A stretch of DNA of 29,373 bases from Apostichopus parvimensis (lineage: Eukaryota; Echinodermata; Holothuroidea; Aspidochirotida; Stichopodidae): NCBI GenBank assembly GCA_000934455.1, contig KN887363.1:13854-43226 (forward strand), in the 5' to 3' direction. This document shows positions 11,249 through 22,100 of this stretch, one piece after another. The notes beneath the pieces are model-generated. The model worked only from the letters and a program-made list of their open reading frames with translations. It had not been told where the DNA came from and made no database searches. The translations under genes and the position numbers were made by a program. Each line of letters begins with the position of its first letter. Within the stretch, counting starts at the first letter, position 1.

Positions 11249-11501
11249 AAAGAATAGTCCAGGTCAAAATTTTGGTGTGATATGTTAAAGAGGAACATAA
11301 TCTAAGCATTCTTTGTCAGTGTGCAACTATGACATCACCACCTGTTTGCTTCAAGTTCACTTTTGGTAGAATATCAGGTAACTTCAACTGTCAATTTCTC
11401 AAAAACGGTACATAGGAATTGAATGCAAATTTCACCAGAATGCTTAGATTATGTTGCTCTTTAACATATCAAAAAAAATATTTTGACCTGGAATATTCTT
11501 T
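11249..11501. mobile_element. Fold-back element with about 64-bp inverted arms
   Basis: The left arm (11,249-11,312) begins aaagaatagtccaggtcaaa and ends taatctaagcattct. The right arm (11,436-11,501) is its near-perfect reverse complement, beginning agaatgcttagatta and ending gaatattcttt. The roughly 120-bp loop is non-coding. Both outer flanks contain ttaa, which would fit a TTAA or TA target duplication. It is unrelated in sequence to the 6.3-kb fold-back family. Confidence 0.75.
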
Positions 11502-12601
11502 TAAGTGGTTAAAAATAGAAACATTTCTTGGAATGATTATCAACAAAACCTCATGTCGATCCCAATATCCTGTTTATTGTTAGACACTAAACTCTTTGGT
11601 CCCTAAATAGTTTACATTCGAATTACGTCAACATCAAGCAGAGAGAAACAACTGTTAACAAACTGCTGAGTAAGCCTCTTACAAAGATCCTGTTTGGATC
11701 AAAACATCAAGCCCTCCGACTTTTATTTTGGATTACTGCCATGAAACTTACTCGACTGTATGATCTAAGCAATGATCAGATCAAATTAACGGCAGCAATG
11801 ATTATAATTAGGATGTTGCTCCACTAACCGTAAAACCACATGACGGTTACCTTAACTATAGAAGAAAACAAAACGAATTAGTACAAAGGTCTTCTTAAAT
11901 CTTCTAAACACCATAGATCTGTGGTACAGTAAGGTTACCAATCCCATTCTTACTAGTTTTTCACCAAAACGAAAATATGGTATCATCATATGTAACTTGT
12001 ACACAATTTCCCATTTTCATGAGGGTAAAGGAAGATATCATTTCATATTGCAGGGATATAAACAAAATTATGCTCAAGCCTAGGGGTAATATTTAGGCTC
12101 AAGTTCCCAACGGCTTGCACTAACTGCTTTTCTAGATATCCTTAATATCTCTAGAAATACCCCCAGATGATTCAGTCTGGAAAATCTACGATACTGAAAT
12201 CCAGCAAAATCTCAACTAACGTCTTATGAATCACAGCAAAATGGCAACATCCAACAATTTTCACCGTTCAAATATTGATCTTGTTTTGGCATCTGTTATG
12301 TCAAGTACTATTTTCGTGGCATTTTTTCTGAACCGCCATTCTTTAAATGGCCAATATTTTTATTTTATTTTTTCATTTAATTCTTATTTTTATAATTACA
12401 TGTAAATGAAAACGCAAACTGACTGTAACCCTTAGGTCACTGGTTCCAAGTCTGTTTTTAGCCCAAACTTTCCTTGCTTTATTTATATTTATGATTATTT
12501 TTATAAATTGTCTTAATTCCCCCCCCCCCACCCGACCCCTCCCTCACTCTGGTTTAATAATGCTATCATGTATATCAAGATTTTGCTTCTTAGATATTTT
12601 A

Positions 12602-12803
12602 ATATTGGGTAAAAGTAAGTTGGCCTGACGTTTTGATCCTAGCAGGATCTTCTCAAGTTCAAAGGCTAAATGACACTTGTCATTTAGCCTTTGAAGAAAA
12701 TGCTGCTAGGATCGAAACGTCAGGCCAACTTACTTTTACACATTCTCCTACACAGGCTCTCTAGTGGATAAGCAGTTTGCTAACAGTTTTATTTTATTTT
12801 TAT
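12602..12803 (-). mobile_element. Fold-back (MITE-like) element, copy 2
   Basis: This is the same family as 6277-6524 but inverted. The hairpin arms meet near 12,670 (aatgacacttgtcattt), and the lead block ctctctagtggataagcagt plus the AT-rich end lie on the right. It sits about 280 bp downstream of the TRIM37 stop codon, so it may be part of the 3' untranslated region. It carries an AATAAA-like string on the minus strand near 12,788 that could act as a poly(A) signal. Confidence 0.75.
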
Positions 12804-13086
12804 ATTTTAATATTGACTAAGTACTAAGTAAAGTGATGTGAATCTCTCAAACTCCATACATCAAGGTGTTCTTCCGACAGGGTGCTAGTTGACACCAATG
12901 ACTACCCTTTAACCCTGCCTGCATAACCTCATTCAGAATTGAAAACATACTCTTGAATACCGTCGACAGCTCCAATGGACAGGCTAAACTCATAACGACG
13001 ACCGTTTTATGAGAATAATTTCGGCATTTCCCTATTTCCTTGTTTAATGGACCGTCCGAGTAGGTAGATTTAAGTCACCCGAGTTC
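12804..13086 (-). other. Likely start of the TRIM37 3' untranslated region
   Basis: This non-coding sequence lies immediately downstream of the stop codon. The transcript end is not visible with confidence. Minus-strand AATAAA strings occur overlapping the stop codon, near 12,788 and in the T-rich stretch near 12,360-12,500. Only transcript data could choose among them. Confidence 0.4.
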
Positions 13087-13178
13087 TCATTTATTCGATG
13101 GTTTAGGGTCCCTCTTACTACCCTTAGGGCTCTTGGAATGTTCCTTCTTATGTCCTGGTGGGCTGCTTCCTTTTTCTG
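13087..13178 (-). CDS. TRIM37: TRIM37 exon 19 (last coding exon, stop codon)
   Basis: The acceptor is TTTTTTTACAG. In phase 1 the exon encodes a Lys/Pro/Ser-rich end, [20 protein letters not shown], followed by [10 protein letters not shown] and TGA at 13,089-13,087. The very basic C-terminus does not resemble the acidic end of human TRIM37 as I recall it, so this end is lineage-specific. An AATAAA overlaps the stop codon. Intron 18 upstream (13,179-14,022) holds only AT-rich sequence and a G-run cluster at 13,919-13,947. Confidence 0.8.
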
Positions 13179-16100
13179 CTGTAAAAAAATTATACATAAT
13201 GGAAAAGTATTAATTATATTCATGTTTCTGTATTTATTTATTAGATGCAATAGCATATCACCACAAAATTATATATCAAAATGCACTTTCGTGAACAACG
13301 ATCGAAACAATAAGCTATATACTCTATCTATTTCACTTATGGATCAATATAAAGGTTAATAATAAATAAGACCTAGATTGTCTCGAGACCAAAGTTGACA
13401 TGTCGGCAATTCAATGTAACGGTGACCGTCCTAATATCTATTCATGTACATTTGAATCAAGAGGGTTTCGCATTTATTTCAACACTTGTTATTATCAAAA
13501 TAAAAAAAATCACATATATGTTATTTTCTCTGTTTGAAAAAGTACCAGTTTAATTAAAGTGGCTATAAATATATATATTTTTTTATGGATTTAACACATG
13601 AAGAACTGACCAAAAAGTTTATGTAATCATAAAATATCTTACAAAGGAACATTTACATAAGTTCATGGAAATAGAACTCAAGAAATCATTGACATTGATC
13701 ACTCATGACATCACTTCTAATAAGTAAAATAATCAAAAGCAACTGCAGGGAACTTTCTGTTTGATGCCTTTCCCTAGCATATCACAAAGAGCTTGAAATG
13801 GTCACAGCAAAAATAGGCCTTTTGTGAGGGTAGCTGCTTAGGACAATCAATTTTGTAGGTTCTTTGACAATCTTTAGCCATTAATGCATTTTCATTTTGT
13901 CTCTTCATAAGGTAATGTAGGGGGGTAGGGATGGGGAGGGGAGGGGATGAAGCAACAGCACCGTGAAAGGTCAAAGGTCTGTTACATTACAATATACTGT
14001 GATGTGGTGACGCTCTTCCTACCTTCATCATCAGAGCTCCGATGAGAGGCAGCACTCTTGCGATAAAGAGATGATGATGGCATGTCATCTGAGCTGGGAA
14101 CATCCTCATCAAAAGAACCTGGAAAAGTCAGATCAGAAACAGACATGTGTAAAACTATGGATTCCAATTAATTTTCAAACCACAGGACATTGCCGACTGC
14201 AAAGTGGATAGTGGTGGAGGAGTCATCTAAGCTGGGAACATCCTCATCAAAGGAACCTATGCTAGTAAATTATCTCAATATACAGAAAGTGGTTGCATGT
14301 AAATAATCTTCAAAATGGAGTGTGAGGAGGGGGTGGGGTGGGGTGGGTGAGGGGGGAGAAGGGTGGATCTCTTTAATGTGATTGAGTGTGCATAACTGGT
14401 CCATGAAGCTGACTAGTGTTGCTGCATAAGGATACAGTAATTTTCATGTAACATCCGATTCATCAGTGATGAAATTGGAAGATATACTCACTGTCCAGTC
14501 TATCTGGTGTATCCTGAGATCTTCTCGATCCCCTGAAAGAGAATGAGACATCAAATTCCTCGGAAATAGGTTCAATGTTTAGTCATGTGATGTATCATGT
14601 GACCATAAGAGGTTTATGTGACAAAAATGTGAATACCCAGCTAAGAGAAACAATAACAAGACGTAATCCGCAAAAACTATAATTTACAAAGTCAAGGCTG
14701 GCAATTTATTTCCACCTAATAATTTCCATCTTTCTACATTTCTTGCATGTGCTATTCGGCATCAAGTCACAGGGAATATGAGGTGGGGGAGGGGTGGGGG
14801 AGGGGTGGGGAAGGGTAGCTTGTCTGAAAGAAGCATATTTTCCCCATCCCCATACAGAACTAGCAATACAAATTCTTGCGTTTTTTAACCCAATGACATC
14901 TTATGGGATGAACATAGCTTGAACAGGTGTATAGACTTTGACTGGTTTCACCACTGAAGTCTCAAGACTTTAGTAAAAAATACCAAAGTTTCCAGTCAGT
15001 TTCTGAACGTATAGTGTACCTACGCAAACGTTACATACTCATAAACTACATGCTGGGTTTGCCCCTGCAAATGCAAGCTATGCAAGGACAGGTACCTCAG
15101 ACAATAGCAGACATACAAACCTGTATTCTGGACTGAAGTTTGAAATGGACAAGGTCGCCAAGGTCATGTTGAGGTCGCTCTCCACGGATGTATCCAGGAA
15201 CGATGACTCTTGTAAAGAGGACTGCGCAAGGCTCTCGTCTGGATCTGTAGCAAGAAAATAAAACAGTGAGATCATAATAAACACAAAAAAACTAGATGTT
15301 TTTGTCTATGAGAATACAGCAACCCTCCATAGAACAGAGGATTTAGTGTAACAAACCATTAGAACTTAGACAAATATATTCTGCTACCCATAAATAATTT
15401 AAAATAAAATAAAACTGTTAGCAAACTGCTTATCCACTAGAGAGCCTGTGTAGGAGAATGTGTAAAAGTCAGTTGGCCTGACGTTTCGATCCTATCAGGA
15501 TCTTCTTCAAAGGCCAAATGACAAGTAACAGTAACAGAAGGGACAAAAACACGCACAGAATACAGACAGGTTAATTAACTTACTTTTACACACATAAATA
15601 ATTTAGAGTAACATTTGAAGTCAACACTGGGAAGGTGGGAATTGGAAGTAATCTATCCTGGGAGAAGTGTTTTTGTCACTGACAAGAGAGCAACGATAAA
15701 AAAGACCTTGTACGAGGCATGAAACATACTGACATTCAAATTCAGTCGCGGGAAGTGAAAGGCTTATGGATGGGGGCGGGGGGGGGGGGTGTTTGTCGTT
15801 GTTGATTGAAAATACCCGGTTATATCTTTATAAGTATTGCCATCCACTGCTGTATGCACTAGGCCTACTGAAAAGCTGATTCTTTCAATTCTAAAAGGTT
15901 TAACAGACCTGCATCTCCGGCAGCCACAGGATCTTCTTCCTCTGCATTAGAGTTGTTGTTAGGTTTTTCTGAAGTTGTGACCGAGTTGCCGTCTTCCGAG
16001 GACAGCTGAAGGGATATACTTGGTACCACCGGTCTATGCTTTGTCTTCCAAGGTAAAGGGAATGCTGTTAAATGAAATCAATATTGAAAATATTATATTT

Positions 16101-19100
16101 CTATATCTTGACGGGAGGATATTCTCGTGCAGTGAACCAACGGACTTAAGTGTCGTAATATTTACACCTCTTTCTGCTATCCTACTCTAAGCAACAATAA
16201 GGGTGCGATAAGGCTTCAAGAAGCATACACCAAAATCACACAAGATCAAAAGCAGAATACTTTCTGTATTTCAATAATACAGGTCTTGTTAAATGAGTGA
16301 AAAAGTTGCACAAAAAAATAGGAAAATATATGTTAAAGTACTGTTAGTCTGCTAAGTTCTGCTGAGTCTTGAAAACAAACACTGCATTCTGCTCTAAACA
16401 AAATGACTTGAAACAAGTCTAAAACAAAATCTGGTCATCAGACACTAAAGGATTCCATGAACTCTACTTTCTATATATAGAGCATTTTGATGCATAATCA
16501 CAAGCTAGGTATTATGTAATAAAAAAAATATATAATTTCAGTGAATCAATCTCTTTCTGAAAACTTAAAATTGTACTTCCTTTTATTGGAAATAAAACAT
16601 GGTGGCAGAGATTTCGATCAAATGTTTTGTGAATTCTGAGGTAAGAAGTTGGGTTTGGATGAAGTTGCCATTATTATGGTACACAGTAAATTTTGTACAC
16701 AGTGAATCACTGCACAGAATGAAAATTAAAAAACATAAAAATAAACACAAGGGTACAGTTTTGCCATTCCAACGTTAAACTAGTTAAACAGTGCTGCAGA
16801 AGTTCAATGCTATTGTAAGTTGTTCACTTTGTGTTATCAAAGATATACTTGAAAGTTTTAAAATGTATTTGTAACTAACCCAACTACAGATGAAACAGAC
16901 AAGACTTTAATCCAACTGGAAGTGGGGAAAGGACAAAACTAAAGCAAAACAAACTTATAAATCTTGACACTTAACGCAGGGGTACAAGGGCTCGATTTAA
17001 CCGACAGTGCCCCTACTATTTGCTATGATGCCCTTATAATCATGTGTTACCACCGGCAACAACTAGTGTCCCCTTTAATCAAATTGCCCTAAGTGTCCTC
17101 CTAATTAAATAGATCAAGGTTCCAAAATTGAAAAAAACAACTGCAACAATATCAGGGCCAAAAGACAGCAACATGAAATGCCAAGATCTAGATTGTACCA
17201 TTCAACGCAGGATCCATGATCCCTTCCAGTTTTCTGTCATATATGAACAGTATTTTACTCTCTCTAAAAAAGATGCTCTCATTTCGGTGCCTTTTACAAA
17301 TTTTAGAAAATTGCCTTGGTGCCCTTATAAAGGTTGAAAACTTGTTTGTGGTGTTCTGTTATTTCAATGAGAATCCAAAGCAAGTTCTAACTTGCCCCCC
17401 CCCCCCCCCCCATAGTAGCATTGCCCCCTCTCCATCCTTTAATCCAAACCCAGAGGAGGTAGAAAGCTTACGTAGATTGCTATCGGCGGTGCCGACCGCT
17501 CCACTGGAAGATGGAGACGACGATGCCGCAGCAGCGGTCTGTGAGCCGCAGTCACCAGAGGCACTGCCTCCGTGATCGGACATGTGGACGGACAATCTCT
17601 TGAGTACTGATTCAGTCTGGCTCAACGACTTGCTCCCTCGACTCTCTCTGTCTCTTTCTTTGTCTCGTTTCTCTTTCTTGGATCCACCTTGACAGCAATA
17701 ATGAAAAAAAAATTAAAAAATATTTGTAATAAATATTCATACAAATTAATTTTGGGACGTCAATGAAGGAAATCCTTTCTGAACAATAATTCCCAATTCC
17801 GTTTTATGATTTATCTAAGCATGTATGTAAAAGCCAACCACTCTTGACAACTCTTACATGCATCTTGAGTCATCTCAACTGAAAATGTTCAATAATTATT
17901 AGCTCTAACCACGCCCCTTCCCCTTCCTCAACTGCCATCCCCCTCCCCTTACCCCCTTCCATTGTATCACTTGACATGTCTTTTACCTCTGTCTTTACCG
18001 GGGGGTGGTCTAGGGAAGCAGCTCTGGACATTAATAATGCATTCCTTTCTTCTCTTCAACCATTATTAGCTCTTACCACTCCCATTCCCCATCCACAACT
18101 GCCATCCCCTCTCCCCCTCCCCTTACCCACTTCAATCGCATCACATGACATGTCTTTTACCTCTACTTTTACCCCGGGGTGGTCTAGGGAAGCAGCTCAA
18201 GACATCAGATGCCATTCCTTTCTTCTGTTCAACAATCCTTACCTCTTACCACTGCCTCTTCCCCATCCACAACTGCCATTCCCTCCCCCCCCCTCCCCTT
18301 ACCCACTTCCATTGTATCACTTAACATGTCTCTTACCTCTACTTTTACCCGGGGGTGGTCTGGGGAAGCAGCTCAAGACATCAGATGCCATTCCTTTATC
18401 CTGGAGATCCAACAATTGCAGTAACATGACCTCCTCCTCCTTCAGTCCGTGGTGTCCAGCGGTCCCTGCACCAGAGGATGGGTCACGACTAGGAGAGGGC
18501 GACATGTCGTCCGACGGTCCCAGATGGCTCATATCTCCCGAATGTCGGTAACAGACCTCTGACTTCCTATCTGTATCTCCACTGCTCCATGATGCCCCTT
18601 GTTCTATGTTGTTTTCGAGGGACCTAACAAAAAACAAAAAATCAGATCAAGAAACTAGTCATTTCAAATGTCACCAATGCAAAGGAACAATTATTGCGAT
18701 TTCTTCACATCCACTTCATAAATATCACAATTTTCATTAAATTCCTAGTCCCATCAAGACTACAAGGTCTCAGAAAAACATAGCGATTACCTTTCTTCAT
18801 TGCAAAAACTGTTTGTTGACACCTCCTCAAAGATGGGACTGATTAGTGGGATTGTTCTGCGGAGCTTCAAACGTTTTATCTCCTTAACAAAGAGATGTAA
18901 GTACAATACAGCTTAAAACTTTGGTTAGGAGAAAGAACCGCCGAAAGTAAGCGAAATTCATACTTTACCAATTACCTGAATATGTAATAACACCACCATC
19001 TGCTTAAATATGAAACATACTTGTGCCCCTCTAGCACTTAACTTGATTCCCCTCCAGTTGGGACAAGTTTTTTTTACACACTGTACTTTCACGTCCCGTT

Positions 19101-22100
19101 TCAATGCAATCGTTTTGACAGTATGGGTGAGTATGAATATCACGATTCTATCAGATAAAGGTTAGGAACTGTTTGAACTGTTAGTAATAGTGCTTTGTAG
19201 CACGGTTTGTGAGGACAGTACGGAGTGGTAATAGCATTAGGAAATTGTCCCAACTGACTGTGATTCCAAACTGTGACATGAATATGCATAATGTCAATCA
19301 GGCTTTGTAGTACCAGAAAAACAGGATGAGCAGGAGTACATGAAGAATTCCCTTTGGTATGAGTACAAATATGAGTACAAGGCTATAAGCATGAGAGTAC
19401 TTCAAGGCATCGCACTAATATCTACACTAGGCTCCAAAATGCCCAGACTACTCGTACAAATCCATCAGGGGTCGCATGAGTACAGGCAAGGTACGAATAC
19501 CAATTACGAGGGCAGATACCAACCACTACTTGCTACAAGTCTCGTTTGAATGATGAAATGGATTACTTCCCGAATGTTTTTATTGCTACTTTTTATGGAA
19601 AAAAATTTTAAAAAATTAAATTAAATTAAATTTAAAAAATAAGAAAAATAATTTTTTTTAAATTTTTTTTTTATGGAGACGTTTTCAAGCATGTTTTAGG
19701 ACTCACATGGATTCTTCGTCAATGTCATTCTCTCCACTGATGGGGACCTCCTCCAAGTGTCCCCCTTTATGTCCATCTTCATCTTCTGAGCAAGAGGAGG
19801 AGGAGGAAGAGGAAGAGCTGGAGGAGTCCTCACTCTGAAAGATTTAAACCCATCGACAAATGACCTCGTAATGATGAACTGTCTCGAAAACAATTACTAG
19901 ACTATTTAAAGGTCGTTGATATCGGCCCTAAGATATCCTAGACAAATCGGTCTTCTATGTGACACACGGACTCTTACAATTTCACGTAGTAGGACTATCT
20001 GTTATTTAAAACAACCCTATTAAACTGTGATTTTGTAATTAAATAAAACAATCATACCAATCAAGATTTCATTCACAACCTCTTTCAGTTGATCAACTTA
20101 CACAAGAGAAGTGTTTTCAAACAACATTTCTTACGTTTCACCATAATAATAAGCAGAATACTTCATAAAATTAAAAACATCTTCTGAAGTTCTATAAAGC
20201 TGATTTAGTAGAGCACATACCTTGTTTTCCTGAAGTCACTGGTCCAAATAATATTCAAGCCACCTATTTCTTTAATCTTTCGCAAGTTTTTTTTTTAAAG
20301 TTACAGGAAAATTATTCTGCATCAAATATCAATATTTCGAAAAATGCCACTTACCTCTTCTTGTCTAGTACTTTTAGCGAAAGAATCAGATCCGGTCACC
20401 ATGGCGATGGAAGCATGAACAATTTTGGCCCTTGCATTTTCTTGGTCCTGAGACTGTTGTCCATCTCTGTCTACATCTAAAATTTACATCAAATTCAAAA
20501 ATCATACTTTAGTCAGTTGTTCAACTGAGTTCAAAACAAGTATTACTACATCCATCAGACAACATTCTGGAGATTTTAAACTTCTTAACTAAACATTTTT
20601 AAAAGATACAACAGTCCCTCCCTTTAAGGCTTTGTTACATGAACCCTAAACTTTAAGACTGCTAAATTGTACTCTTATACGGATAGCAACAAATTTCATT
20701 TCCGATTTTTCAAGATTACAATCTCCACAGGATACTAGTGATTTGTGAGATGTCTTCAGGTCTGAAAATAGGAAGAAGAAAATCTCATGGAAACACCAGC
20801 TTTATTTTTTTTTTTGATTCTCACTTTTGATTTGTTGACATACCTGATGACGACCCGGGCGGGAGTTGGTTACGAGACAGTTCGATCGTTAATCTCTGAA
20901 AAATGGAGCAAAGAAAAATTGTTTTGAGGAAACCGTTGAGAATGGCACTTGAACTCTTGGCTTCAATATGCAAATGAGGTAGATAAGAAACAAATATTCA
21001 CATGTCTTAACCGCAGCCAACCTTTGTGAGATCTTTGTGCTGAATGGTAAGTCACATTGCAATCAGTAGAACTCTATTACGACTAAAATTTGGACTTACA
21101 TATTAAATCATATTAGAATACTAAATATGTCTAAAAGGTTTAAGCTATGACTCTAACTACTTTTTCATATTTCAGTTTTCTCTCCTGAGGGGGAAGAAAA
21201 AGGAGTAAGTACTTCAGTGGTACTTCTAAAATCATCAACAAATTTGTTAGAAACCCAGATTCTATTATTCTTCGATCTGGGAAACGGACGACTAAAAGCT
21301 CAATGTTTCAACTATAGAGCAGTCATGGAACCCCAAGAGGGGTAGGAGGAGGAGGAGGAGACAAGGTGTGTGATGCCATAGAAGAGTGGTCAGCATTTGG
21401 AGGGGAAGTGAATATTATAAATGACACTTGAATTATCCAGTAAACCACCTATGGTAGAACTTGATTCGGGAGTTGCTGACTATGAGGTAGGCATGTAGAG
21501 ATAAAGATCTCTATAACCTTCAGAAGGGGGACGTGCGGCAATGTGCATTACCACAGGACTGCGTTTGAAATTCCAGACGGGTGGGGAGAGGTGGGAGATC
21601 AGGGGGGGTGGGAGGTCAGGGAGTCACTTGGAGGGGTTTGTAAATAGCTATAGGAGGCCCAAGAGCATATAGGACTGACACTAAACGGGAGTATGGGAGC
21701 AAAGTAAAACCTTTGATTATAATGACCTCTTTTCATCTAACAATTCATAATTGTATAATATTGTATCTATGTAACATCAGTAGTGCAGGTACTTGGAAGT
21801 TACCTTAACAGTTACAATGGGTTTTGTCATCGTTAGCAGAAGAGCACACTTTTTTTCCAATACCGAAAACAGCCACAGATTTTCTCGTGTAGAGAAGCTT
21901 TCACGTCGTATTAATTGTATTGCGGCTGGCCAGATCCTGACCTCTCCTCCCCTTTAAGATAGATTAAAAGCAACCTATCCTAGAATTAAGTCAGTTTTGT
22001 TCCTTACCTCTTTAAGATCAGTATTCAGACTAATATATTGCCTCTGAGTAGTCTCCAACTGATTGATGTACCACAGCTGATCCCGGCATTTCTGATAGAA

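Noticed and set aside
17976..18551. 191-codon plus-strand ORF, the longest in the window
   Set aside because: It is antisense to TRIM37 exon 13 and its tandem copies; the Pro/Leu/Ser-rich peptide comes from the pyrimidine-rich repeat unit.
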